Shown here one piece after another: positions 35,233-44,351 of a stretch of DNA of 64,000 nt (positions within the stretch are counted from its first letter, which is position 1; each line of letters starts with the position of its first letter). Below the pieces are notes generated by a model that did no database searches, had not been told where the DNA came from, and worked only from the letters and a program-made list of their open reading frames with translations. The stretch lies in contig CAIQGE010000033.1 in assembly GCA_903871335.1 (NCBI GenBank), positions 78,472 to 142,471 of the forward strand, read 5' to 3'. Made by a program: the position numbers and the translations under genes. Source of the DNA: an uncultured Actinomycetes bacterium. GTDB lineage: Bacteria > Actinomycetota > Acidimicrobiia > Acidimicrobiales > RAAP-2.

Positions 35233-36012
35233 GTGGGAATCCTGAACGGACACCGGATTTTGATCACGGGCATTTTGACCGACGATTCATTGGCTTTCGG
35301 TATTGCCCAACGGGCTATCGCCGAAGGCGCCGAGATCATCGTCACCGGCGCGGGTCGGGGCACTTCGCTCACGCGTCGCACCGCGCGAAAGTTGGGCGAC
35401 GTGGGAGAGATTGTTCCCCTGGACGTCACCAGTGAGAGCGAGATCGCGCAGGCGGTCCAACTCGTCGACGAGCGATTCGGTCGACTGGACGGTCTCGTGC
35501 ACGCGATTGGTTTCGCCCCCGAAGCGTGCTTGGGACACGGAATGATGTCGGCGTCGTTTCCCGACGTGGCGACCGCCCTGCAGATCTCTACCTATTCGCT
35601 GAGCGCACTGGCCGGGGCATTTCGACCGTTACTGCAACGCAGCGACGCGCTCGGCGGTGCGTCGATCGTGGCGCTGGACTTTGACGGAACGCGCGCGTAC
35701 CCGCTCTACGACTGGATGGGAGTCGCCAAGGCGGCCCTCGAGTCGCTCGGACGTTACCTGGCTAAGGAGCTCGGTCCGGAAAATATTCGTGTCAATCTGC
35801 TCGCGGCTGGACCCATTCGAACGATTGCCGCGAAGTCGATTCCCGGCTTTGACCTCTTCGAGGCCACGTGGAAGGAGCGGGCCCCACTGGGGTGGGACGT
35901 TCGCGACTCGTCAGCGGTCTCGGACACGGCGGTTGCTCTCTTGTCCCCACTGTTGAGGGCGACAACGGGCTCGATTATCCACGTGGACGGTGGCGCCCAC
36001 GCGATGGGGTGA
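35233..36012 (+). CDS. fabI: Enoyl-ACP reductase (InhA/FabI type)
   Basis: 259 residues, SDR family. Opens GHRILITGILTDDSLAFGIA, the FabI variant of the glycine-rich loop; catalytic Tyr and Lys are in YDWMGVAKAALES, and the substrate-loop region AAGPIRTIAAKSI follows. Carries out the last reduction of fatty acid elongation with NADH. The GTG start has no ribosome site. No FabG neighbour is present. It is transcribed toward the exopolysaccharide genes, 47 bp before the next start. Confidence 0.92.
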   Translation: MGILNGHRILITGILTDDSLAFGIAQRAIAEGAEIIVTGAGRGTSLTRRTARKLGDVGEIVPLDVTSESEIAQAVQLVDERFGRLDGLVHAIGFAPEACLGHGMMSASFPDVATALQISTYSLSALAGAFRPLLQRSDALGGASIVALDFDGTRAYPLYDWMGVAKAALESLGRYLAKELGPENIRVNLLAAGPIRTIAAKSIPGFDLFEATWKERAPLGWDVRDSSAVSDTAVALLSPLLRATTGSIIHVDGGAHAMG

Positions 36013-36059
36013 GTACCGCGCCATTCAACCGAGGCCCTGACCCTGCTAGGAAAGACGAC

Positions 36060-37520
36060 GTGTCAACGACTTCCGCGCAGCTCTACCGCGCCATCGTGCC
36101 GGGTATCCGCCGGCGTCGCGGGCTGAACTCGCGCCGGTATACGGTCGCCATGGTCGTGAGCGACTACGTCGTCTCGTGGCTCAGTTTCGCGATCTCGTTG
36201 GTCACGCTGTCCATCTGGTCGCGGAACCCGCAAAATCAACTCCACCTCTTCTGGGACAACGCCCAGCACGGTTTCTGGTTCCCGATAGGCATCGTCCTCG
36301 GCTTCGCCATCACCGGCGGATACCGGCTGGCGCGCCGATCACCCACCCAGAGCACCTTTTCGGACATGAAGGATTACGCCATGAGCAGTGCTCTCGGCGC
36401 CTTCATTGCCCTGGCCATGTCCTACTGGTCACACCACTTTGGCAAATGGGCGATTCAGGTGTCGACCCAGGCCATCGCCGCCACCGTCGTCGTCATGTTC
36501 GCGCTCGCCATCAGTCGAGCGACCCTGCGCCACGAGGTGCTTCGTCGTCGACCTCAACGGGTCGCCGTGGTCGATGACGGGACTACGTATCAGAGGATCG
36601 CCACCCACCTCCACTTGCAACATGGCGTCGTCCTCGTCGGGATGATCGACGCGGGCGAAACACCCACCGACCAGTCGTTGGGCAGCATGCTCGACGTCGA
36701 CGTGTTGATCGAACGCCATCAACTGGACCGCATTGTCTTCGGGGCCATTGAGATCGCTACTCCCCGACTGGAGCACAGTTACCGGTTGGCCACGGAATTG
36801 GTGGACACCGCCCTCGTCCCGCGCATGTTCGAGGTCATCTCGTGGCGCAGTCGCCTCACCGATCTTTCGGGCCTGCCGCTGCTCGAACTGGCCCCCCGGA
36901 ATTTCAGCAGTTACGACCGATGGATGAAGCGCGCCTTCGACATTGCGGTCTCTCTCATCGCCTTGATCATCACGCTGCCGATCACGTTGACGGTCGCCGT
37001 CCTCGTCAAGATCACCTCGCGCGGACCGGTGTTCTTTCGCCAAGAGCGCCTGGGTCGCGACCGCCGCTCCTTTACAATCATCAAATTCCGCACCATGCGC
37101 GACGAACCCGACGTCGAAGTTTCGGGTGATGCCCACGAGGCTCCCACAATGCCCCTCTACGTGTCGCGCGGCAAGATTCACCACAATCGTCGGCTCACGC
37201 CAATCGGTGGATTCCTGCGTCGTGCGGGCATCGATGAAATTCCTCAGTTCTGGAACGTCCTCGTTGGCCACATGAGTGTGGTCGGCCCTCGACCCTTTGT
37301 CACCCACGAATCCGAAGTGCACAGCGAGTGGTCGGCGCGACGCTTCGAGGTCGCCCCCGGTATCACCGGACTGTGGCAAGTATCGGGAAGAAACAATCTC
37401 ACCGAATCGGAACTTCACCAACTCGACTACCTCTACGTCTCCGCCTGGTCGATGTGGTGGGACATCAAGATTTGTTTCGACACGCCGAGAGCCATGCTCC
37501 GCGGCCTCGGCGCCTACTAG
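36060..37520 (+). CDS. Polyprenyl-phosphate glycosyl-1-phosphate transferase (WcaJ/CpsE type)
   Basis: 486 residues. N-terminal four-helix membrane region, a central CoA-binding-like domain (VAVVDDG onward), and the C-terminal HPT catalytic domain with KRAFDIAVSLIAL, GPVFFRQERLGRDR, IKFRTMR, DEIPQFWNVLVGHMSVVGPRPFV and the GLWQVSGRNN ending. It starts repeat-unit synthesis by moving a sugar-1-phosphate onto undecaprenyl phosphate. The GTG at 36060 is chosen for its AGGAAAG ribosome site; a GTG overlapping the fabI stop (36009) is an alternative. It overlaps the next GT by one base. Confidence 0.88.
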   Translation: MSTTSAQLYRAIVPGIRRRRGLNSRRYTVAMVVSDYVVSWLSFAISLVTLSIWSRNPQNQLHLFWDNAQHGFWFPIGIVLGFAITGGYRLARRSPTQSTFSDMKDYAMSSALGAFIALAMSYWSHHFGKWAIQVSTQAIAATVVVMFALAISRATLRHEVLRRRPQRVAVVDDGTTYQRIATHLHLQHGVVLVGMIDAGETPTDQSLGSMLDVDVLIERHQLDRIVFGAIEIATPRLEHSYRLATELVDTALVPRMFEVISWRSRLTDLSGLPLLELAPRNFSSYDRWMKRAFDIAVSLIALIITLPITLTVAVLVKITSRGPVFFRQERLGRDRRSFTIIKFRTMRDEPDVEVSGDAHEAPTMPLYVSRGKIHHNRRLTPIGGFLRRAGIDEIPQFWNVLVGHMSVVGPRPFVTHESEVHSEWSARRFEVAPGITGLWQVSGRNNLTESELHQLDYLYVSAWSMWWDIKICFDTPRAMLRGLGAY

Positions 37521-38599
37521 TGGGCCGTCCTCCCCTCGCTCTCGCCCACGACTACCTGACCCAACGTGGCGGCGCCGAGCGCGTCGTGGCGACCTGGTGT
37601 CGATCATTTCCTGACGCACCTCTCTACACCGCCTTGTACGATCCCGCCCGAACCTTCGACGCGTTTCGCACGCACGAAGTTCATACGTCCTGGCTCAATC
37701 GCGTGGGGTTTCTTCGCCATGACCACCGACGAGCGCTTCCCCTGTTGGCACCCACGACGAGCCTCCAGCGCATCGACGCAGACGTCGTTCTCGCCTCATC
37801 AAGTGGCTGGGCGCACGCGGTTCGTACGGAGGGCCGTCTCATCGTCTACTGCCACGCTCCCGCACGATGGCTCTACCAGAAGGATCGCTACCTCGCCGCG
37901 GGGGCGCTCGGTGGCGCGGCTACCGCGGCCGCGCACCTCCTGGGCTCGCCGCTTCGCGCGTGGGATCAACGAGCCGCGCAGCGGGCCGACCAGTATCTGG
38001 CGAACTCAACTTTCACCCAAGGGCTGATTCGGTCCGTCTACGGACTTGACGCCCCCGTGATTGCGCCCCCGGTCGCACTACCGAGCACCTTGCCGGCCGA
38101 CAGCGATCGCAGCGACGTCTTGATCGTGGCTCGCCTCCTGCCCTACAAGAACGTGGACCTCGCCATGGAGGTAGCGCGGGAACTCAGTGATCTGCGCTTT
38201 CGCGTCGTCGGGGACGGACCTTTACGTGAATCACTCGAGCGTTCTGCTCCGTCCAATGTCTCCTTCGCGGGCGCGGTGGACGAGCTCGACCTGTGGCGCG
38301 AGTACACGGGCACCCGGGTACATCTCGCTCTCAGTCACGAAGACTTCGGTATTACCCCCCTCGAAGCCGCCGCGGCCGGTCGTCCCACGATTGCCCGCCG
38401 TAGTGGCGGCTACCTCGACACCATTACCGAGTCGACGGGGATTCTCCTCGACGAAGCGCTCATCAACGCCCGAAGTGTCGCGCAGGCGGTGCGAGGCGCC
38501 TTAGGGCGCGACTGGGGAAGAATTGACCTGCAGACTCACGCCGCAAACTTCTCTCCCGCTCGGCACATCGAACGCATTCAGTCATTTCTTGGCGCGTGA
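37520..38599 (+). CDS. Glycosyltransferase family 4 (WbaZ-like)
   Basis: 359 residues, GT-B fold. Begins LALAHDYLTQRGGAERVV, the acceptor-domain glycine loop typical of mannosyltransferase WbaZ relatives; VYCHAPARWLY, then IVARLLPYKNVDLAMEVA starts the donor domain, and the catalytic E-x7-E is in HEDFGITPLEAAAAG. The GTG start overlaps the upstream TAG (TAGTG), so it should add an early sugar after the initiating transferase. Donor and linkage cannot be told. Its end overlaps the convergent GT by 18 bp. Confidence 0.82.
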   Translation: MGRPPLALAHDYLTQRGGAERVVATWCRSFPDAPLYTALYDPARTFDAFRTHEVHTSWLNRVGFLRHDHRRALPLLAPTTSLQRIDADVVLASSSGWAHAVRTEGRLIVYCHAPARWLYQKDRYLAAGALGGAATAAAHLLGSPLRAWDQRAAQRADQYLANSTFTQGLIRSVYGLDAPVIAPPVALPSTLPADSDRSDVLIVARLLPYKNVDLAMEVARELSDLRFRVVGDGPLRESLERSAPSNVSFAGAVDELDLWREYTGTRVHLALSHEDFGITPLEAAAAGRPTIARRSGGYLDTITESTGILLDEALINARSVAQAVRGALGRDWGRIDLQTHAANFSPARHIERIQSFLGA

Positions 38600-39670
38600 G
38601 ATTGCCGCGTTCATGAGTTCTTGAAGAGACGCCGCGATGACTTCGTTGGTGAAATGTGCGCGCACACCACTTGCTCCCCGATCACCTACGGCACGCCCCC
38701 GCTCCTCGTCGAAAGCCAGCTCCCTCGTCGCGACGCGTAACGCTGCCTCGTCACCCTCGGGTACCAGCACCGCGCTGGTCAACGACGAGACCCACGGAAT
38801 TTCTCCGCTGTCGTACGCCACGACCGGCACGCCCGCCTCCTGCGCTTCGATGATCACTCGGCCGAACTGTTCACTCCACGTGGGCGTCGTGCGACTGGGG
38901 ACCACCACCACCGACACGCTCGCGTAAAACGCCGCCATCTCTTCCGGCTTCAAGGTTCCCAGCAGTTCCACTCGATCCCCGAGTTCGACGAATCTCTCCC
39001 CCAGTGGTCCGTCTCCAGCAACGCGCAAGGACAGCGACTCCTCGCTCTGTAGCAGGCGGATCACGTCGTTGACGCCCTTGGCTTCGACGAGACGTCCGAC
39101 GAATCCGACCACACCGACCGGCCAGATCCTCGTCGCCGCCGCGGTCCCTTCGACGCCGTGAGGTACCACGGCGTCAACACCGGCGAAGCCCCATTGTTGC
39201 GCCTGGCGAAGAGCCTGGGGTGAACGCGCGAGGACAAAGGACGCGTTCGCCAGGACGCAACGGCACCACCACCGCACGACCGCGGGAAACTTCCGAGGGA
39301 GGTTTTCGGCGACCTGGACGGCGTACGGGATTCCCGCACGACGTGCGGCCCGCGACCACCACAGCGATTGGAGTGAGAAGGGCTCTTCTTCGAGAATCAA
39401 GAAGTCCGCGCCCCGGGACCGCAGAGCGCGTCGAGGTCGCACGAGCGACACATGGCGCTGCGGTCGCCCGCGACCGAGCGTGCGCACCGCCCACAGATCA
39501 CCCACGAATCCCGGCCAACGCTGCGAGGCGTAGGGCGCACGGCGAAGTTCGTCCCGCCAGGTCACAGGCACGACCAGCGTCACGTCGCAACTCGTAGCGA
39601 GGTGCGCGTAGACCGCCTGATTCGCAGCCACCACGCAGGCGTGCGAAACGACCATCACGCGATTTTTCAC
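38582..39670 (-). CDS. Glycosyltransferase family 4
   Basis: About 362 residues, GT-B. N-domain starts VMVVSHACVVAANQAVY; donor domain from VGFVGRLVEAKGVNDVI; E-x7-E segment EQFGRVIIEAQEAGVPVV. The upstream frame stays open for over 100 codons but is not protein-like and overlaps the divergent flippase gene. I chose GTG 39670, six bases after a CACGAT box; the GTG-ATG pair at 39658/39655 is an alternative. It is a single-gene minus-strand unit inside the exopolysaccharide locus. Confidence 0.75.
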   Translation of the reverse strand: MKNRVMVVSHACVVAANQAVYAHLATSCDVTLVVPVTWRDELRRAPYASQRWPGFVGDLWAVRTLGRGRPQRHVSLVRPRRALRSRGADFLILEEEPFSLQSLWWSRAARRAGIPYAVQVAENLPRKFPAVVRWWCRCVLANASFVLARSPQALRQAQQWGFAGVDAVVPHGVEGTAAATRIWPVGVVGFVGRLVEAKGVNDVIRLLQSEESLSLRVAGDGPLGERFVELGDRVELLGTLKPEEMAAFYASVSVVVVPSRTTPTWSEQFGRVIIEAQEAGVPVVAYDSGEIPWVSSLTSAVLVPEGDEAALRVATRELAFDEERGRAVGDRGASGVRAHFTNEVIAASLQELMNAAISRAKK

Positions 39671-39676
39671 CCCTGC

Positions 39677-39682
39677 ATCGTG
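39677..39682 (-). promoter_or_regulatory. Possible -10 box of minus-strand GT4 gene
   Basis: CACGAT with six bases to GTG 39670. It is weaker than the TANNNT boxes but at the same spacing. Confidence 0.25.
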
Positions 39683-39712
39683 ACAGAAACCAACGTCGTA
39701 CCGGTGACCTGT

Positions 39713-39718
39713 CACAAT
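39713..39718 (+). promoter_or_regulatory. Possible -10 box of flippase gene
   Basis: CACAAT with six bases to GTG 39725, in mirror arrangement with the box of the divergent GT gene. Confidence 0.25.
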
Positions 39719-39724
39719 CTTCAG

Positions 39725-41350
39725 GTGACCGATGCGCCTTCGCCGAGCACACCGCCCGCGCGCGGGAAGGAATTCCGCGGTAAACGAGCGGCTTCCAACA
39801 GTCTGATCGTGGCCGCCGGTCTCGTCACGGTCCTGCTGATCTCGCTGGTCACCACACCCATCGCGATCAACCACATCGGAACGGCCGAATTCGCCGTATG
39901 GACGTTGGCGACGACCACCATTGGAATTCTGACGGCTCTCGATCCGGGCTTCTCGAACATGGTGACCCGCTATGGCGCGCAGGCCAAAGTGAGGGGCGAG
40001 ACTCACGTCGCCGCCCGCATCTGCGCCGCTGGTTCACTGGCGTGGCTCGGTTTCGGGCTCGTCTTCGCGGTGCCGGTGTACTTCTTCGTACCGTTCTTGG
40101 TCGACAACATGGGACTCAATCCCGGGGTGAGATCCATCGCCTCCGTGTTCTTCTACTGGTCCTTCGGACTCGTGATCTTCTCGAGCTTGCTCAGCACGTT
40201 GTCGAGTCGACTCTCGGCCGTGGGCGACCAATGGATCGTCACCACCATCGACGTCGCAACACGCATTGTCTACGCGGTGACGCTCATCGAGCTTTTATCG
40301 CACGGGTGGCGCCTCAGCGCCATTGCGCTCGCGACCACGGTGCAATTCGTGCTCGCCTACGTCACGACCTTCGTCCTCATCGCCCTGCGACAAGGTCGAC
40401 CCTACGCCAGTCCCCGCGGTCTCGATCGATCCGAATTACGCGAAGTCGCCCGATTCGGTGGTTGGTTGCAGGTCAACTCGATCCTCGACACTCTGACCAA
40501 CGAGACCGATCCTCTCGTGCTCAGCTTCGCGCTCGGAAAAGACGCCGTCGCGATTTGGGGTTTCTCGAATCGCCTCGCGCGACAGATCACGACCTTCGCG
40601 TACGTCCCCCAGCAAAACATCCTCCCCGTGATGTCGGCATCTTTCGCGGCATTCGAGGGTGTGGAACGCATGCGCAAGCTGTACCGACGCGCCCAACAAA
40701 TCATCGTCCTGTTGGGCGCTTTCCTGACCGGCACGATCATTGCCTTCGGACCACTGATGTTCAAGGCCTGGCTCGGTCAACCGCACCGCGAGGCTGACGT
40801 CGCCACCATTCTCGTGGCCCTCACCTTGATGGCCGGTCTCCCTCGTCCCGCCACAGCGAACGCCATTCTCGCTCTCGGCCGCGCGGGCTACGGAGTGCCC
40901 GCGACGATCTTGGCGTTCAGCGTCAATGTCGTCTTCACGCTGATCTTGGTGTGGCCCTTTGGCCTGAACGGTGTCCTCATCGGCACGTTGCTCGCCAAGA
41001 TCGCCGCCACGAGTTACCTCTTGCAACGATTCTGCACTCTCGTTGGCAGCACCTACCGAGAGATCATCCTTCCGTGGCTCATTCCTCTGGTGGGCGTCAC
41101 CGCCGTCGCGGCGGGGTTGGGGCGACTTGCCATGTCCCAGTGGCCGCAGGCCCTGCACAGCCGAACGGGAGCCCTCGAGGCCCTCATGGTCTTGGGTGCG
41201 GGGTACACCTTGGTCTACTTCATCGGGCTCAAACTCACGAGGTACTTCACCCACCACGATTTGCTCTGGATCCGTAGTACGGCGCCCGGACCACTCGGCA
41301 AGGTCATCTCGCCGCGCATGGTGGCCATGTTGGGACACGGGCCTGCATGA
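39725..41350 (+). CDS. Oligosaccharide flippase (Wzx-like, MOP superfamily)
   Basis: 541 residues with 12-14 membrane segments. After a Pro/Arg-rich cytoplasmic leader of about 25 residues comes VAAGLVTVLLISLVTTPIAI, then the Wzx-like NHIGTAEFAVW and ARFGGWLQVNSILDTLTNETDPLVLSF segments, where the acidic pair lies in the membrane half. It would move the lipid-linked repeat unit across the membrane. GTG 39725 is preferred for its position; GTG codons at 39680 and 39704 are alternatives. The next GT2 gene overlaps it by ATGA. Confidence 0.83.
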   Translation: MTDAPSPSTPPARGKEFRGKRAASNSLIVAAGLVTVLLISLVTTPIAINHIGTAEFAVWTLATTTIGILTALDPGFSNMVTRYGAQAKVRGETHVAARICAAGSLAWLGFGLVFAVPVYFFVPFLVDNMGLNPGVRSIASVFFYWSFGLVIFSSLLSTLSSRLSAVGDQWIVTTIDVATRIVYAVTLIELLSHGWRLSAIALATTVQFVLAYVTTFVLIALRQGRPYASPRGLDRSELREVARFGGWLQVNSILDTLTNETDPLVLSFALGKDAVAIWGFSNRLARQITTFAYVPQQNILPVMSASFAAFEGVERMRKLYRRAQQIIVLLGAFLTGTIIAFGPLMFKAWLGQPHREADVATILVALTLMAGLPRPATANAILALGRAGYGVPATILAFSVNVVFTLILVWPFGLNGVLIGTLLAKIAATSYLLQRFCTLVGSTYREIILPWLIPLVGVTAVAAGLGRLAMSQWPQALHSRTGALEALMVLGAGYTLVYFIGLKLTRYFTHHDLLWIRSTAPGPLGKVISPRMVAMLGHGPA

Positions 41351-42267
41351 ACTCGATCACCCTCGTGATTCCCAGTTACCGACGTCCCGCGTCTCTCGCG
41401 CGCGCCATCGCCGCCGCCCAGAACCAAAGCGCACCCTTCGACGACGTCGTGGTGGTCGTTCGCGACGATGACACCGACACCTACGAGGTCGCGAACGCCG
41501 CGGGCGTGCGTGTCGTGACGGTGTCGACACCGGGAGTGTTGGACGCGATGTGGGCGGGTGCTCGCGCCACGAGTAGCGACATTGTGGGGTTCTGTGACGA
41601 CGACGCCACGGTCGATCACAACTGGGCTCGTGACGTGCGTCGACTCTTCGACCTCCCCGGCAATGAACGTGTCGGTGGCGTCGGCGGACGTGACCACCTC
41701 TATGACGGCGACGTTCCTCGCACGACAACGTTGACCACCGACGTGGGACGCGTCACGGCGTGGGGCCGTCTCGTGGGCAATCACCATCGTGGAGAAGGTC
41801 CCGTTCGTGACGTCGACGTTCTGAAGGGTGCAAACTGCGCCTACCGTCGTCAGGCCCTGGTGCTGCCCATTGGCTTACGTGGCCAAGGAGCCCAGGCGCA
41901 CTTCGAAGTGGCGGTAGGCACCGAACTTCGGCGTCGGGGCTGGCGACTTCTCTACGAGCCCTCACTTCGCGTCGAACATCGGCCCGATGATCGCGTGGGC
42001 GCCGATCAGCGCGCCGCACCGACGACTCAGGCCATTGCGGACAGTGCCTTTAATCTCGAGCGATCACTGCCGCCTCGGCGTCAGAGTCGGCGGTGGCTCT
42101 ACGTCCACGTCGTCGGAGATGGTGCCTGTCCCGGCATCGGGCGGTGCCTGGCTGCGTTACTGCGTCGAGAACGAGACGTGGTGGCGCGACGAGCGCCGTC
42201 ATGGCGAGGCACCACCGAAGCGTGGCGACTGCGGGCGACGCCACTTAGCTTTCACGAACTCCCGTGA
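41347..42267 (+). CDS. Glycosyltransferase family 2
   Basis: 306 residues, GT-A fold. Opens SITLVIPSYRRPASLARAI; the DxD-like metal site is GFCDDDATVDHNW (about 78-90); GANCAYRRQAL and FEVAVGTELRRRGWRLLYEPSLRVEHR follow. No membrane segment is evident. ATG overlaps the flippase stop (ATGA). Its 3' end overlaps the convergent GT2-GT4 fusion by 23 bp. Sugar specificity is unknown. Confidence 0.8.
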   Translation: MNSITLVIPSYRRPASLARAIAAAQNQSAPFDDVVVVVRDDDTDTYEVANAAGVRVVTVSTPGVLDAMWAGARATSSDIVGFCDDDATVDHNWARDVRRLFDLPGNERVGGVGGRDHLYDGDVPRTTTLTTDVGRVTAWGRLVGNHHRGEGPVRDVDVLKGANCAYRRQALVLPIGLRGQGAQAHFEVAVGTELRRRGWRLLYEPSLRVEHRPDDRVGADQRAAPTTQAIADSAFNLERSLPPRRQSRRWLYVHVVGDGACPGIGRCLAALLRRERDVVARRAPSWRGTTEAWRLRATPLSFHELP

Positions 42268-44347
42268 GGACTGCGGCGAAGGCCGCCTCGAGCTGGTCGG
42301 CGACGACGGACGGGCGAAACAGGCGTTCCGCCTCTTTCCGACACCGATACGCGAGCAACATTCGCTCGTCCTCGCGCAAGGAGCAGAGCGTGAGGACCGC
42401 CTCACGGAGGCCACCGATGTCGCCCGGTTCCACTCGCACACAGACGTCAGCTGCGACATCTTCCGCCGCACCGACGGCCGGGGTCACGATGACGGGAACT
42501 CCGAGAGCCAGAGATTCCGCGACGGTTAAGCCAAAGGGCTCGTAACGAGACAACTGCAAAAGGGCGAGTGATCCACCGACCTCGGCGAACACTTCGTGGC
42601 GCGAGCGCGCACCTTCGCGCACGAGGGTGCGGCTGTCGGCCCGGTCGAGCGCTCGTTGGTAGTCGCTCCACAGGGACGGAGAACCAATGACCCGCAGTCG
42701 TACGCGTGGATCGAGTGCACCCAGTTCGTGACTGAGCGCCACCACGTCCTCCAGTCCTTTCCTGACGGCGAGGCGACCCACCACCATGAGGTCGAACGAA
42801 GCCGGAGTGGCGACCTCCAGTTCGTCGACCGCGATGCAGTTCGGAACGACGTGGATCTTCTCGCTCGGCACGGCGTAATCCTCCGAGATGAGAGCACCAA
42901 ATGCCCGCGAGAGCGCAAAGATGGCGGTCGCGCGTTGCGCGTCGTGGCGTTGTCGGCGAGCGCGAAGACCAAGCCATGATCCCACCAAGAACAAGCGCAG
43001 CGCGCTGTCCGAGCTGAGACCTAACGACGCCTCGGTCTTCGTCCAATAACGCTCGCCCGCCGCGTGGACGCTCGGATGAATCACGACCGGCATGTTCTTT
43101 CGACGTCGCGGCACGCCCACCGACTCAAAAGTCGAGAATTGATAGACCACGTCATAGGGAGATGCCTCGTGGCGGAGGGCCAGTTGACGAGAGAGCCGCC
43201 AACGATTCACACCCGCGAAGATCTGCAGGGACATCATCTTGGTCAGGCGCGTGCGGGAATACCAACGTCCGAACGCGAATCCGGATCTCCCAATGACGTA
43301 ACTCAAACCCGGGCGTTCGCCGAGACCCCGAGGGTCATCGTCTTCGCGCGAGGCGGCCACGAAACACTCCACACTGTGTCCTCGATCGAGAAGTTCGGCG
43401 AGCAGCAGTCCCGCCACGCCCGGCGCGCCGCCGGCCGCCGGGTGGGGCGATGGTCCGACGTACGCAATACGCCAGCGATCGTGCGTCAATCCGGGAACGG
43501 GCGTGATGTCGCGATCTCGCAGGTCACGCCACTTCGTCACGGCGTACCACGCGCTGAGCAATGTTTGGCCACCCGCCAGCGCGAGCCAGCGCGTGCCGTC
43601 GCGAAAGTTGCGCCACGGGTGCTCACGCCGGGCGACGTCGAGCCAGGTGCGAGCCGTGTTCCACACCGGCGTGAAGCGTACCGACCGTCGTGACACCCGT
43701 CGGTCTGGGTAACGCGCGAAGAGCAACCAGTCATCAAGAATGAACGAGGCTCGCCGAATGTACGAGGAAATCGTAAAGGGACGGCCCGGGTGCGTGGCTT
43801 TCATAGCGGGTTCGAAGACCACGGGACCGACCGTGTCGCACACGCGAAGTCCGAGATCGCGGTCCTCGTGAGCGTGAGACCACAGGAGGTCAAAACCACC
43901 AACGGCCCACAACGCTTCGCGACGGTAGGCCACGTTGCACGTCAGGAAATTGCCGCCGACGTGGTCTTCGACCGAATGTTCGTAGAGCGCCCGTACTGGT
44001 GGCGAGGACGTGTCACCCACGACACCGGCGTGATCGGGGTGATCCAGGAGATGCTGCAACGCGGCGAAGAGCCAGGCGTCATCGACAACGACGTCGTCGT
44101 CGGTGAAGGCAATGATGTCGCCCTTCGCCACGCGAGCCCCGCGGTTGCGCGCTCGCGCGGGACCGACCCCGTTCGTTCGCAACAAAGTGACGTCAGGAAA
44201 ATCTCTCGAGCCATACGCCGGTTCTGAACCGTCGTCGACCACGATGATTTCGCCATTGACGGCGCTGACCTGAGGAACTATGACGTCCAAGGCCCGTCGC
44301 AGAAGATCCGGTCGGTTCTTCGAGGCAATGACGACGGAACAACGCAC
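42245..44347 (-). CDS. Two-domain glycosyltransferase, GT2 fused to GT4
   Basis: 700 residues. Residues 1 to about 240 are a GT-A family 2 enzyme: SVVIASKNRP, VVDDGS, ARARNRG, AFTDDDVVVDD (metal site near 83-85) and GGFDLLWSHAHEDRDLGLR. A linker with aromatic, Arg-rich sequence leads to a complete GT-B family 4 enzyme from about 288 (RIAYVGPSPHPAAGGAPGVA), with MVVGRLAVRKGLEDVV and the E-x7-E segment YEPFGLTVAESLALGVP. Both active sites look intact, so one protein may add two sugars in sequence. GTG start, five bases after the upstream GT4-GT4 gene. Confidence 0.82.
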   Translation of the reverse strand: MRCSVVIASKNRPDLLRRALDVIVPQVSAVNGEIIVVDDGSEPAYGSRDFPDVTLLRTNGVGPARARNRGARVAKGDIIAFTDDDVVVDDAWLFAALQHLLDHPDHAGVVGDTSSPPVRALYEHSVEDHVGGNFLTCNVAYRREALWAVGGFDLLWSHAHEDRDLGLRVCDTVGPVVFEPAMKATHPGRPFTISSYIRRASFILDDWLLFARYPDRRVSRRSVRFTPVWNTARTWLDVARREHPWRNFRDGTRWLALAGGQTLLSAWYAVTKWRDLRDRDITPVPGLTHDRWRIAYVGPSPHPAAGGAPGVAGLLLAELLDRGHSVECFVAASREDDDPRGLGERPGLSYVIGRSGFAFGRWYSRTRLTKMMSLQIFAGVNRWRLSRQLALRHEASPYDVVYQFSTFESVGVPRRRKNMPVVIHPSVHAAGERYWTKTEASLGLSSDSALRLFLVGSWLGLRARRQRHDAQRATAIFALSRAFGALISEDYAVPSEKIHVVPNCIAVDELEVATPASFDLMVVGRLAVRKGLEDVVALSHELGALDPRVRLRVIGSPSLWSDYQRALDRADSRTLVREGARSRHEVFAEVGGSLALLQLSRYEPFGLTVAESLALGVPVIVTPAVGAAEDVAADVCVRVEPGDIGGLREAVLTLCSLREDERMLLAYRCRKEAERLFRPSVVADQLEAAFAAVLTGVRES

Positions 44348-44351
44348 GCGC

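Noticed and set aside
36429..37619. A 396-codon minus-strand open frame
   Set aside because: Antisense to the well supported initiating phosphoglycosyltransferase; sequence is charged and low in structure.
38582..40006. The longer minus-strand GT4 form starting at 40006
   Set aside because: The extra 112 residues overlap the divergent flippase gene and have no protein-like pattern.
40436..41338. A 300-codon minus-strand open frame
   Set aside because: Antisense to the flippase gene; composition dominated by Gln, Arg, Glu and His, no domain seen.
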